Shown piece by piece: positions 42,367-50,801 of a stretch of 64,000 bases of DNA (positions are counted from its first letter, which is position 1; every line of letters starts with the position of its first letter). The stretch is from NCBI RefSeq assembly GCF_900108315.1, contig NZ_FNVB01000003.1, forward strand, positions 221,404 through 285,403, in the 5' to 3' direction. The notes beneath the pieces were generated by a model. The model was not told where the DNA came from, searched no databases, and saw only the letters and a list, made by a program, of their open reading frames with translations. Source of the DNA: Saccharopolyspora kobensis (GTDB taxonomy: Bacteria; Actinomycetota; Actinomycetes; Mycobacteriales; Pseudonocardiaceae). Both the position numbers and the translations under genes were made by a program.

Positions 42367-42521
42367 CTCCACGCAGGTCCTCCAGAACGCTCTCGCACCG
42401 CGCTGTGGTCGCGATTCGCGGGAAGCATGCAGCACCCGTTGTCCTCCGGCAACATCACGACGCGCGAGTCGATTCTGCTGCGCGAGCGCGCGCACGGTCC
42501 AAGACGCGGTTCCGACCGCCC

Positions 42522-42538
42522 GATAGGCCGCGCCGATT
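42522..42538 (-). promoter_or_regulatory. GATAG-N7 motif (degenerate) upstream of DyP-encapsulin operon
   Basis: GATAGGCCGCGCCGATT keeps the GATAG half-site and the T-N11-A LysR spacing; the other arm is degenerate. It lies between the LysR stop and the DyP start and is one of five related sites in the window. Confidence 0.4.
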
Positions 42539-43465
42539 TCAGCTGGTCGTGGTATCCGAGCCGTGGTCGAGCGGTTCGGTGGCGCGGACCGTCCGCGCGA
42601 CCTGCACCAGGGCCCTGGTGAGCACCGATCCGGGCTCCACCGCGCTGGTGACGAGTGCGATCTCGGCGGTGACCGACGGGTCGCGCAGCTTCAGCACGCG
42701 CGCACCGGCCGGCGGGCGCAGGGTGCGGATCCAGGTGTGCGGCACGATGCTCGCCCAGCGGCCGGTGCCGACGTGGGCGAGCAGCGCCACCACGGAGTCG
42801 GCCTCGAGCCGCGGCACCACCGTCAGCCCCCTGGCGGCCAGCGCGTCGTCGATCAGCTGGCGCCCGCGCATCCCCTGGGTGAGCAGGCACATCGGCAGTT
42901 CCAGCGCGTCCGGCCACCCGATGGCGTCGGGTTGCCCGGCGAGCAGCTCGCCGCTGGCGATGAGCACGTGCTGCTCCTCGTAGAGCGGGGTGACCACGAG
43001 GTCGGCGGTGTTGAGCCCGTGCGGGTAGATCACCCCGGCGTCCAGCTCGAAGCGGCGGATCCGGTCGATGATCTCGGAGGAGCGCAGGCTCGTCTCCAGC
43101 TGCACGCGCACCAGCGGGTGCTCGGCGCAGAAGGGGTCGGTGAGCAGCGCGACGGTGCTCGCCGCCGCCGGGATCACGCCCATCCGAAGCTCGCCGGTGA
43201 GCCCGGTCTGCAGCGCCGTGACCTCCTGCTTGAGCGAGTCGTGGTCGGCCAGGATGCGCCGCGCCCACAGCACCAGCCGCTCCCCCTCCGGGGTGAGGCC
43301 TTCGAAGCTGCGCCCGCGCCGGACCAGCGGCACCTTCAGCTCCTGCTCCAGCTTGCGGATCGCCTCCGACAGCGCCGGCTGGGAGACGTGGCAGGCGGCA
43401 GCGGCGCGGGCGAAGTGGCGCTCGCGGGCGAGCGCGACGAAGTATTCGAGCTGGCGGAAGAGCAT
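42539..43465 (-). CDS. LysR-type transcriptional regulator of the molybdoenzyme/encapsulin region
   Basis: This 308-residue LysR protein has an N-terminal winged helix (MLFRQLEYFVALARERHF, SQPALSEAIRKLEQELKVPL) and a periplasmic-binding-like effector domain from about 90 (LRMGVIPAAASTVALL). The effector is unknown. The ATG has a poor ribosome site, but it is where LysR homologues begin. A perfect GATAG-N7-CTATC dyad with T-N11-A spacing lies 36-52 bases upstream, a typical autoregulatory site. Similar sites stand before DyP, moeA, the second YdeP gene and the GNAT-AAA+ gene, so this protein is the natural candidate to control them. Confidence 0.9.
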   Translation of the reverse strand: MLFRQLEYFVALARERHFARAAAACHVSQPALSEAIRKLEQELKVPLVRRGRSFEGLTPEGERLVLWARRILADHDSLKQEVTALQTGLTGELRMGVIPAAASTVALLTDPFCAEHPLVRVQLETSLRSSEIIDRIRRFELDAGVIYPHGLNTADLVVTPLYEEQHVLIASGELLAGQPDAIGWPDALELPMCLLTQGMRGRQLIDDALAARGLTVVPRLEADSVVALLAHVGTGRWASIVPHTWIRTLRPPAGARVLKLRDPSVTAEIALVTSAVEPGSVLTRALVQVARTVRATEPLDHGSDTTTS

Positions 43466-43500
43466 GCCCCATTCGACCACGCGAGCGGGCCATCTCGGCT

Positions 43501-43517
43501 GATAGGCGCGGTCTATC
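43501..43517. promoter_or_regulatory. Perfect GATAG-N7-CTATC dyad in the LysR promoter
   Basis: GATAGGCGCGGTCTATC has perfect 5-bp arms and the T-N11-A LysR box. It sits 36 bases before the LysR start and 145 before the divergent FUSC gene, and is the best candidate LysR binding site. Confidence 0.65.
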
Positions 43518-43661
43518 GGTGCCTCGGAACTTCCGCTTGGACGCGGCCGCCGGAGGTCGGCCAGACTCGACGGCCAGGAGCAGGGCCGAGGTGGGCCGCC
43601 GCCGCGGCATCGCCGCCTTCCGACCGTGGCACCCGCCGCGGACGACGATCGGAGGGTTCCC

Positions 43662-44681
43662 TTGCCCGCCCAGGTGCTGATCCGCCCCGCCGCTGATGAC
43701 CACCGGCACGCGTTCCGGGTCGCCGCCGGGCTGTTCGTCCCCGGGCTCGCCCTGCTCGCCGCCGGGCGTCCCGATCTGATCATCTACGCCGTCTTCGGCT
43801 CGTTCACCGGCATGTACGGCCGGGCGGAATCCGACCGGCTCCGCATCGTGCACCAGGCCCAGGCCGGTGCGGTGCTGCTCAGCGGGGTGAGCGCGGGCGT
43901 TGTGCTCGCCGGCGCGCACGCTCCCGCGTGGGTGCTGGTGGTGACCGTGGCCGGGTGCGCTTCGCTGTGGTCGCTGCTGGCCGACCGACTCGGGCTCCGG
44001 CCCGCCGGGCCGTTCTTCGGAATCTTCGCGCTGGGTGCCACCGCGACCGTTCCCGCGGGCCGGGTCGCGCCGTGGGCGGCGATCTCCATCTGCGCCGCGA
44101 CCGCGCTGTTCTGCCTGCTGGTCAGCCTCGTCAGCGCGCTGCGCTCCCGCGAGCCCGCCAGCCGCCGCCAGGTGGAGCGCGGGCCGGGCGCGCTGGTCCA
44201 CGCGGCCCGCTACGCGGTGGCCGTCTCGGCCGCGGGTGCGGTCGGCCTGCTGCTCGGCATCGACCACGCCAACTGGGCGATGGCCTCCGCGGCCGTCCCG
44301 CTGGCGGTCGTCGGCGTGCGCGACCGGTGGGCTCCCGGGATCGGCGGCATCGTGCACCGCGGGATCCACCGCGTGCTGGGAACCTTCGCCGGGCTCGCGA
44401 TCACCGCTGTGGTGCTGCTGCCGGATCCGCCCGGCGCGGCGCTGGCCGTCATCGTGATGGCCCTGCTGTTCCCCACCGAGCTGTTCATGGCCCGCCACTA
44501 CGGGCTGGCGCTGGGCTTCTTCACCCCGCTGATCATGCTGATGACCGACCTGGCCGCGCCCGCCGATCCGCTGACGATGCTCCGGGACCGCGCGGTCGAC
44601 ACGCTGATCGGCGTCACCGCCGGGATCGCGGCGGCGGTCGTCATCCGGCGTCGAGCGGGGGCTGGCCCGCGTCGTAGATGA
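43662..44681 (+). CDS. FUSC-family membrane protein
   Basis: This protein of about 339 residues has two blocks of hydrophobic helices (for example GLFVPGLALLAAG, AGVVLAGAHAPAWVLVVTVAG, then AAGAVGLLLGI and GLAITAVVLLP) separated by a basic loop, SALRSREPASRRQVERG. This is the FUSC/aromatic acid exporter-like pattern, in a short version without a large soluble domain. Fusaric-acid-resistance-type proteins export aromatic acids, but the substrate here is unknown. I chose the TTG at 43662 because GGAGGG lies six bases before it; a GTG at 43626 is in frame. It is divergent from LysR, and its last 41 bases overlap the convergent DUF488 gene. Confidence 0.75.
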   Translation: MPAQVLIRPAADDHRHAFRVAAGLFVPGLALLAAGRPDLIIYAVFGSFTGMYGRAESDRLRIVHQAQAGAVLLSGVSAGVVLAGAHAPAWVLVVTVAGCASLWSLLADRLGLRPAGPFFGIFALGATATVPAGRVAPWAAISICAATALFCLLVSLVSALRSREPASRRQVERGPGALVHAARYAVAVSAAGAVGLLLGIDHANWAMASAAVPLAVVGVRDRWAPGIGGIVHRGIHRVLGTFAGLAITAVVLLPDPPGAALAVIVMALLFPTELFMARHYGLALGFFTPLIMLMTDLAAPADPLTMLRDRAVDTLIGVTAGIAAAVVIRRRAGAGPRRR

Positions 44682-45204
44682 GCACGCCCCGCTCCGGGAG
44701 CAGGCGGGCTTCCGGGCTGGGGCGGTGCGGCCGGATCTTGCCGTCGTGCATCAGGTGACCGACCGGCACCCCGCGCACCAGCGTCAGGTAGTCGGCGATC
44801 ATCTTGCGGTGGCAGCGCCACCACAGCGATTCGGCGCACATCACCGCGTTCAGCTCGGTGGCCGAGTCGGTGAGCAGGTCGTCGACGGCGGCCCGGAAGT
44901 CGGCGGTGCGCATGTGCTCGGCGTACCCGGCGAACGAGCGGTTGCGCAGCGCGGTGTCCGGGCCGTCCGGGTGCGCCCGGCGCCAGCCGCCGAGCCGCGA
45001 TTCCCAGCGGTAGCCGATGCCCTCCTCGGGAACCCAGTGCGACATCGCCGCCCGGGCGGCGTCGGGATTGCGCCGGCTGCCGGGTGCGGTGCGCACGTCG
45101 ACCAGCTCGCGGACACCGGCGCCGCGCAGCAGTCCGGTCATGGTCGCCGCGTCGGCGGTGCCGTGGCCGAAGGTCAGCACCTCCGGCTCCTCCGGTGCCG
45201 ACAA
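44641..45204 (-). CDS. DUF488 family protein
   Basis: This 187-residue soluble protein has the DUF488 pattern: an N-terminal LTFGHGTADAATM, the strand-loop ELVDVRTAPGSRRNPD, and the C-terminal MCAESLWWRCHRKMIADYL with two conserved cysteines and a histidine. The function of the family is not established, and the Cys/His cluster may bind metal or act as an active site. The start is a TTG three bases after the GreA-like stop, so the two are translationally coupled. The 3' end overlaps the convergent FUSC gene by 41 bases, which is unusual. An upstream in-frame start would lie inside the GreA-like gene. Confidence 0.82.
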   Translation of the reverse strand: MSAPEEPEVLTFGHGTADAATMTGLLRGAGVRELVDVRTAPGSRRNPDAARAAMSHWVPEEGIGYRWESRLGGWRRAHPDGPDTALRNRSFAGYAEHMRTADFRAAVDDLLTDSATELNAVMCAESLWWRCHRKMIADYLTLVRGVPVGHLMHDGKIRPHRPSPEARLLPERGVLIYDAGQPPLDAG

Positions 45205-45207
45205 GGC

Positions 45208-45675
45208 TCAGTCGCCGGGGAAGTTCAGCGAGACGACGCGGGCCCGCACCTCGCCCGCCGGTGTCGAGTAGCTGATGGTGTCGCCCTCGCGGCGCCCGGC
45301 GAGCGCCCGTCCCAGCGGGCTGTCGGTGGTCACGGTCATGCCCTGCTGTCCGGACGCGATCTCCTCGGGGATCGCCACCGCGCACACCTCCTGCTCGGTG
45401 CCGTCGTCGAAGCGCAGGGTGGCCCGGGTGCCGTCCGGAACCCGGCCCGGTGCCCGCTCCGGGCCGCCGGCGAGCAGCTCGGTCACCGTTGCGATCCGCT
45501 CGTCGACCGCGATCAGGTCGTCGCCGCTCTCCAGTGCGTTGGCCTCGTCACCGCGGTCCCCGACATCGCTCTCCTGCTCCTGCATCGCGGCGGCCAGCGA
45601 GCGGCGGCGCTCCCGCAGCGTCGTCAGTTCCGCCTCCAGCTGGGCGCGGGCCCGCTCCGGCAGTTGCTCGGCCAT
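45208..45675 (-). CDS. GreA/GreB-family transcription factor-like protein
   Basis: This 155-residue protein has an N-terminal coiled coil (about 5-75, RARAQLEAELTTLRERR) whose tip carries acidic residues (SDVGDRGDEA) in the place where GreA coordinates Mg2+ in the RNA polymerase secondary channel. A C-terminal FKBP-like domain ends in GRALAGRREGDTISYSTPAG and VRARVVSLNFPG. It is probably a paralogue rather than the housekeeping GreA, because it is coupled to a DUF488 gene. It could modulate RNA polymerase under stress. It is divergent from the first YdeP gene, with 143 bases between. Confidence 0.85.
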   Translation of the reverse strand: MAEQLPERARAQLEAELTTLRERRRSLAAAMQEQESDVGDRGDEANALESGDDLIAVDERIATVTELLAGGPERAPGRVPDGTRATLRFDDGTEQEVCAVAIPEEIASGQQGMTVTTDSPLGRALAGRREGDTISYSTPAGEVRARVVSLNFPGD

Positions 45676-45818
45676 CTCCGTCCTCCTCCGTGGTCGCGCT
45701 CCTCATCGTGCGCGGAAGCCCCGGCGGAGCGCAGCGCGTGGGCCGCTGCTCGCTTTGCCGAGGCGCGGCCGCGGTGGTGGGATACGGAGGTCGGGCGGCC
45801 GTACGGCAGGAGCGTGTG

Positions 45819-48092
45819 ATGAGCGAGCGGGCCAGCCAGGAGCAGCCGGAGTTCCGGCCCTACCACCACCCCGCCGCGGGCTGGGGCGCAGCCAGGAGCG
45901 TGACCGAGTTCCTGGTCCGCGAGCGCGAGCTGGTCGACGGGCCGCGGGCGATCATGCGGATGAACCACGAGAACGGCGGTTTCGACTGCCCGGGCTGCGC
46001 GTGGCCGGACGACACCAAGGGCCTGCACCTGGACATCTGCGAGAACGGCATCAAGCACGTGACCTGGGAGATGACCCGCAAGCGGGTCGGCGCGGAGTTC
46101 TTCGCCGCGCACACCGTCGCGGAGCTCTCGGAGTGGAGCGACTTCGAGCTGGAGGACCAGGGCCGGCTGACCGAGCCGCTGCGCTACGACCCGGAGACCG
46201 ACCGCTACGTCCCGGTTTCCTGGCCGGAGGCCTTCGCGATCTTCGGCCGCGCGATGGCCGAGCTCGACAGCCCCGACCAGGCGTCGTTCTACACCTCCGG
46301 GCGGCTCGGCAACGAGGCGACGTTCCTGTACCAGCTGATGGCGCGGGAGCTCGGCACGAACAACCTGCCGGACTGCTCGAACATGTGCCACGAGGCCAGC
46401 GGCCGGGCCCTGCAGGCGGCCTTGGGCACCGGCAAGGGCACGGTCGACCTCAAGGACTGGGAGATGACCGACGCCCTGTTCATCATGGGCGTCAACGCCG
46501 CCTCCAACGCGCCCAGAATGCTCACCTCGCTCGCCGAGGCCTACCGCAGGGGCGCGCAGATCGTGCACATCAACCCGCTGGTGGAGGCCGCGGCCACGCG
46601 CACGATCATCCCGCACGACTTCGCCCGGATGGCCACGTTCAAGGCCACCCGCACCAGCACGCTGAACGTCCAGCCGCGCATCGGCGGTGACATGGCGCTG
46701 CTGCGCGGCATGGCGAAGGCCGTGTTCGAGGAGGCCGAGCACGACCCGAAGGCCGTCGACGCGGAGTTCGTCGAGCGCTACACCACCGGCTTCGACGCCT
46801 ACCGGGCGCTGTGCGAGGCCACGCCCTGGGCGGAGATCGAGCGCCAGTCCGGTGTCAGCCGCGCGGTGATCACCGCCGCCGCCCGCGTCTACAGCGAGGC
46901 CGACCGGAGCATCTTCAGCTGGTGCCTGGGCATCACGCAGCACGAGCACGGCGTCGACACCGTCCGCGAGATCGTGAACCTGCTGCTGCTGCGCGGGAAC
47001 CTGGGCCGGGAAGGCGCCGGCCCGTCACCGGTGCGCGGGCACAGCAACGTGCAGGGCAACCGGACCTGCGGCATCGACCACCGCCCGGACGAGGCGTTCC
47101 TGGACCGGCTGGCCGAGGTCTGCGGGATCGAGCCGCCGCGGGCCCACGGGCTGGACACGATCGGCACCATCGAGGCGATGCACCGCGGCGAGGTGAAGGT
47201 GTTCGTCGGCATGGGCGGCAACTTCGCGCTCGCCGCGCCGGACACGCCGCACACCTTCGCCGCGCTGCGCGAGTGCGAGCTGACCGTGCAGGTCAGCACC
47301 AAGCTCAACCGCAGCCACCTGGTGCACGGCAAGCAGGCGCTGATCCTGCCCTGCCTGGGGCGCACCGAGAAGGACCACCAGCGCGGCGGGCTGCAGGCCA
47401 CGTCGGTGGAGGACTCGATGAGCATGGTCCACCTCTCGCGCGGCATGAAGCGCCCCGCTTCACCGCACCTGCTCTCGGAACCGGCCATCATCGCCGGGCT
47501 GGCCGCGGCGGCGCTGCCGGGCAGCCGCACGCCGTGGCAGCACTACGTCGAGGACTACGACCGGATCCGCGACACCATGGCGCAGGTCCTCGACGGGTTC
47601 GAGGACTTCAACCGGCGGGTCCGCCTGCCGCTGGGCTTCCGCATCCGGCAACCCGCCCGCGAGCTGGTCTTCCACACCCCGTCCGGGCGCGCGGAGTTCT
47701 CCACCGCCGCGCTGCCCGACGTCGTCCCGGCCGCCGGGGTGCTGGCGCTGGGCACGATGCGCTCGCACGACCAGTGGAACACCACGATCTACTCCGACGA
47801 CGACCGCTACCGCGGCATCAAGAACCTGCGCACGCTGATCTTCATGAACGCCGAGGACATGCGCGAGCGGGGTATCGGCGAGTTCGACCGCGTCGACATC
47901 ACCAGCACGGCCCGGGACGGCAGCACCCGCACGCTGAACCGCTACCAGGCGATCCCGTACGACATCCCGCGCGGCTGCGCCGCGGGCTACATGCCCGAGA
48001 TGAACGCCCTGTGCGCCATCGGCGACTACAGCACGCAGAGCGATCAGCCGATCATGAAGCACGTCTCGGTGACGGTCGAACCGTCGGCCTGA
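45819..48092 (+). CDS. FdhF/YdeP-family molybdopterin oxidoreductase (first)
   Basis: This 757-residue Mo-bisPGD enzyme is related to formate dehydrogenase alpha subunits, of the YdeP type. Near the N-terminus FDCPGCAWPDD gives Cys57 and Cys60, with a further Cys near 74 (LDICENG); this is a shortened iron-sulfur motif. NLPDCSNMCHEAS places a Cys-His pair where FdhF has its Mo-ligating Sec/Cys. Cofactor-binding phrases are FYTSGRLGNEA, VRGHSNVQGNRTCG, TKLNRSH and RSHDQWNTTIY. No NADH, quinone or iron-sulfur partner subunit is encoded nearby. The ATG follows GCAGGAG. The gene abuts convergent moeA with no gap. Substrate unknown; E. coli YdeP is linked to acid resistance. Confidence 0.88.
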   Translation: MSERASQEQPEFRPYHHPAAGWGAARSVTEFLVRERELVDGPRAIMRMNHENGGFDCPGCAWPDDTKGLHLDICENGIKHVTWEMTRKRVGAEFFAAHTVAELSEWSDFELEDQGRLTEPLRYDPETDRYVPVSWPEAFAIFGRAMAELDSPDQASFYTSGRLGNEATFLYQLMARELGTNNLPDCSNMCHEASGRALQAALGTGKGTVDLKDWEMTDALFIMGVNAASNAPRMLTSLAEAYRRGAQIVHINPLVEAAATRTIIPHDFARMATFKATRTSTLNVQPRIGGDMALLRGMAKAVFEEAEHDPKAVDAEFVERYTTGFDAYRALCEATPWAEIERQSGVSRAVITAAARVYSEADRSIFSWCLGITQHEHGVDTVREIVNLLLLRGNLGREGAGPSPVRGHSNVQGNRTCGIDHRPDEAFLDRLAEVCGIEPPRAHGLDTIGTIEAMHRGEVKVFVGMGGNFALAAPDTPHTFAALRECELTVQVSTKLNRSHLVHGKQALILPCLGRTEKDHQRGGLQATSVEDSMSMVHLSRGMKRPASPHLLSEPAIIAGLAAAALPGSRTPWQHYVEDYDRIRDTMAQVLDGFEDFNRRVRLPLGFRIRQPARELVFHTPSGRAEFSTAALPDVVPAAGVLALGTMRSHDQWNTTIYSDDDRYRGIKNLRTLIFMNAEDMRERGIGEFDRVDITSTARDGSTRTLNRYQAIPYDIPRGCAAGYMPEMNALCAIGDYSTQSDQPIMKHVSVTVEPSA

Positions 48093-49319
48093 TCACCACG
48101 GGCGCGGTGTTCCGAGCACCTCGACGGCCGATCCGGCCGCGAGACCACCGGGCGGCACGACGGCGAGGCCGTCGGAGAGCGCCAGCCCGCGCAGCATCGC
48201 GGGCCCGCCGAAGGGCAGCGCGGTGGCGGTGTTCGCGCCGAGCTCGACCGGCAGCAGCTTGGTGTCGCGCGGGTGCCCCGGCAGCTCCGCGGCGGCGGTG
48301 AACCTGCGCGGCTCGGCCTCCGCACGGCCGTTGAGGCGGTTCAGCAGCGGCTGGACCAGCGTCGCGGTACCGGCGACGGCCGCCAGCGGGTTGCCCGGCA
48401 GCCCGGCCAGCCACCGGGCGCGCCCGTCCGGCGCGGGCGGGAGCTCGGCGAGCAGCATCGGGTGGCCGGGGCGGACGGCCACCGAGTCGACCAGGAACCG
48501 GGCGCCGAGCTCGGTGAGGGCCCGGTGCAGGAAGTCGGCCGGACCGGCCGCCGTGCCGCCGGTGGTGACCACCACGTCGGCCGGGGAACCGGCGATCGCG
48601 GTGCGCAGCAGGTCGAATTCGTCCGGGATCCGGCGGCTGCCGGTCAGCTCGCCGCCGCACCGCAGCCAGGGCACCAGCAGCGGGCTCAACGCGTCGCGCA
48701 CCCGGCCGTCGCGGGGCGGGCCGGAATCGAGCAGCTCATCGCCCAGCACCAGCAGTTCCACCACCGGGCGGCGGTGGACCGCGATCCTGTCGTGCCCGGC
48801 CGCCGCGGCCAGTCCCAGCACCGCGGGCGTGACCGCGGTGCCGGGCGGGAGCAGGACCTGCCCCGCCCGGCACTCCTGGCCGCGCGGCCGGATGTCGCGT
48901 CCGGGGGCGGGTGTGCGGCCGGACAGGGTGGTGCCGGGCGGATCGACCTGGCCGTCCTCGCGGCGCAGCACGGCCGTCGTGCCCGGTGGGAGCTCGGCGC
49001 CGGTGGCGATGCCCAGCGCGGTGCCGTCGGCGAGCGGCTCGGCTCGGGCACCGGCCAGCACTCGTCCGTCCCGGAGCCGCCACGGGCCCGGCCCCGCCAC
49101 CGCCCAACCGTCCATTGCGGACGTGTCGAACGCCGGGAGATCGGTCCGGGCCGTGAGCGGTTCGGCCAGCACGTGGCCGAGGGCTTCGGCGAGGTCCCGG
49201 GCGACGGCGGGCAGTGCCCGGGCGGCGGTTCGGGCGGTTTCCCGCGCCTGGGCCCACGTGGGCGTCGGCAGGGCTCCCACCTGGGGCGGCGTGCCGCTGG
49301 TGGGTGTTGCCAGGTCCAT
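48093..49319 (-). CDS. moeA: Molybdopterin molybdenumtransferase MoeA
   Basis: This 408-residue enzyme inserts molybdate into adenylylated molybdopterin to complete the cofactor used by the flanking YdeP enzymes. Recognisable are the N-terminal TDLPAFDTSAMDGWAV, the C-rich-loop region RDIRPRGQECRAG, the MoeA catalytic segment VVTTGGTAAGPADF, and VAVRPGHPMLLAEL followed by GLPGNPLAAV. The ATG follows GAGGACTCC; the frame extends 40 codons upstream. It sits tail to tail with the first YdeP gene. A degenerate GATAG motif lies about 140 bases upstream of its start, within the proposed LysR regulon. Confidence 0.93.
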   Translation of the reverse strand: MDLATPTSGTPPQVGALPTPTWAQARETARTAARALPAVARDLAEALGHVLAEPLTARTDLPAFDTSAMDGWAVAGPGPWRLRDGRVLAGARAEPLADGTALGIATGAELPPGTTAVLRREDGQVDPPGTTLSGRTPAPGRDIRPRGQECRAGQVLLPPGTAVTPAVLGLAAAAGHDRIAVHRRPVVELLVLGDELLDSGPPRDGRVRDALSPLLVPWLRCGGELTGSRRIPDEFDLLRTAIAGSPADVVVTTGGTAAGPADFLHRALTELGARFLVDSVAVRPGHPMLLAELPPAPDGRARWLAGLPGNPLAAVAGTATLVQPLLNRLNGRAEAEPRRFTAAAELPGHPRDTKLLPVELGANTATALPFGGPAMLRGLALSDGLAVVPPGGLAAGSAVEVLGTPRPW

Positions 49320-49458
49320 CGGAGTCCTCGCGCCGGGTCGTCGGTCGTGGTGCCGCCACCCATTGTCCACTGAGGACATATCGGTGCCGCGGCAGGCCCA
49401 CTCGACCACCAGCCTCCACCCATCCGGACGGATGGTCAAACGGCAGGTTCTACCAGGT

Positions 49459-49475
49459 GATAGGTGGCGCTTCTC
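49459..49475 (-). promoter_or_regulatory. GATAG-N7 motif (degenerate) upstream of moeA
   Basis: GATAGGTGGCGCTTCTC keeps GATAG and the GCGC-type spacer, but its second arm is degenerate and the T-N11-A rule fails. It is the weakest of the five related sites, about 140 bases before moeA. Confidence 0.3.
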
Positions 49476-49549
49476 AGGCCTCCGGAGAGCGCTTCGGAAC
49501 GTTCGCGGTAGCCGGACGCCGGGCCCGCCGGAACTGGCGGGTCAGGCGA

Positions 49550-50569
49550 TCACCAAGCCTCTTCGGCCCTCCGGTGGAGCGGTTCGGTGATCTCGGTGGT
49601 GAACTGCGGGCCCACGAGGTACCGGGTGCACCCCTCCTGCTCACCGGGCGGGCACGAGTTCCCGTCGCTGTCGAGGTAAGCGCTCTGGCTGTTGTCGCCG
49701 ACGACCGTGCCGATCCCGGTCGTCGTGTTCAGTTCGGAGAACCGAGGACCGCCGCTGGCGCCGCCGCCCATGGTGCAGGGGATCCCCCACTGGTTCGCAG
49801 CGGCGGGGTGCTCGGGAGTGCCGGGGTTCTCCTTCGCCGTTCCCCGGCAGTAGGCGAGCCGCTCGCCGATGTACTCGGGCAGGCCCTCGCGCGCCGGATC
49901 CGAAGTGGCGCGCGGATATCCGAACGAGGTCGCGGTGCCCGCGCCTGGTTCGCCGAAGCCGATGCGCTGGGCGGCACCGACCACGTCCTGGGCGCGCTGC
50001 CCGCGCTCGTCCGGATTGAGCACCACGAAGGCCTGGTCGTAGGCGTCGTAGACCTCGCCGTGCTGCTGGTCGTTGTGCAGCCAGGTCTCGTCGACGATCG
50101 CGATCCGGCCGGTGAACCGGCCGAGCGGCGCCTGCCCGTCGTGATAGCCGGGGATGAACAGCACGTTCTGCGACCACTGGTTGTTCTCGCCGAGCAGGTC
50201 GGTGTTGTTGACGCAGTGGCCGGCGGTGACGATCGTGCTGCGGTTGGCCGCCTCGACCACGGTGGCGGTGCAGCTGGCGTCCTCGCCGTGGTCGGTGAAG
50301 AACAGCCGGCCCACGGTCTTGGCCAGCGCGTTCGGCGTCGTCCACGGGGCGCCGTCCGGCCCGGCTTTAGGCGGGTTGTCCGACGAGGGCTCGGTGAGCG
50401 CGGCGATGCGCTCAGGGGTCCAGTAGTCCTGCACCGCCTGCTGTTCCGCCTCGCTGGTGGCCAGGCGGTGCTCACCGGCGGACCCGGCTGCGGCGGGCGG
50501 GGCGGTCAGCGATCCCGCGGCCAGGGCCGCGCACCCGACGACCAGGCTCTTCGACTTCGTGCTCATCAT
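49550..50569 (-). CDS. Secreted trypsin-like serine protease
   Basis: This 339-residue exported peptidase of the chymotrypsin (S1) clan has a Sec signal peptide over roughly the first 28 residues (MMSTKSKSLVVGCAALAAGS, then AAPP-type Ala/Pro cleavage region). The catalytic triad is visible as His in TIVTAGHCVNN, an Asp in VYDAYDQAFVV, and Ser in GGGASGGPRF. Cysteines at ASCTATV/GHC and IPCTMGG/NSCPP suggest two disulfides. A pro-region of about 60 residues may precede the protease domain. It lies between moeA and the second YdeP gene but faces the opposite way, so membership in that regulon is uncertain. Its substrate is unknown. Two adjacent ATGs could serve as start. Confidence 0.88.
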   Translation of the reverse strand: MMSTKSKSLVVGCAALAAGSLTAPPAAAGSAGEHRLATSEAEQQAVQDYWTPERIAALTEPSSDNPPKAGPDGAPWTTPNALAKTVGRLFFTDHGEDASCTATVVEAANRSTIVTAGHCVNNTDLLGENNQWSQNVLFIPGYHDGQAPLGRFTGRIAIVDETWLHNDQQHGEVYDAYDQAFVVLNPDERGQRAQDVVGAAQRIGFGEPGAGTATSFGYPRATSDPAREGLPEYIGERLAYCRGTAKENPGTPEHPAAANQWGIPCTMGGGASGGPRFSELNTTTGIGTVVGDNSQSAYLDSDGNSCPPGEQEGCTRYLVGPQFTTEITEPLHRRAEEAW

Positions 50570-50698
50570 GCGGTCAAGCTAGGGAACCGAGATCAAGAAC
50601 TTGTCAGCTTCCTGTGGTCGGCTCGTGAGAGCCGCCGCTGTTCCGGTCGTGATGCCGGACACCTTCTCCGGGTGGTCGCGGCGCGGATTTCGTCGTGA

Positions 50699-50715
50699 GA
50701 TAGTCGGCGCCTATC
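50699..50715. promoter_or_regulatory. Perfect GATAG-N7-CTATC dyad upstream of YdeP2-fdhD
   Basis: GATAGTCGGCGCCTATC has perfect 5-bp arms and T-N11-A spacing identical to the LysR promoter site. It lies 87 bases before the second YdeP gene, in the region divergent from the protease gene. Confidence 0.65.
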
Positions 50716-50801
50716 AGGTGATCGACGTCGCTTCTTTGACTTCCTCGCGCGGGCGGCATTGGCTGTACCAGCGCAGACGCGAACGACGAGGGAGCGCGGG
50801 G

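Noticed and set aside
45676..45818. A GATAG-type LysR site before the first YdeP gene
   Set aside because: Only GGATACGGAGG is present; the GATAG half-site and second arm are missing, so this gene is left out of the proposed regulon.
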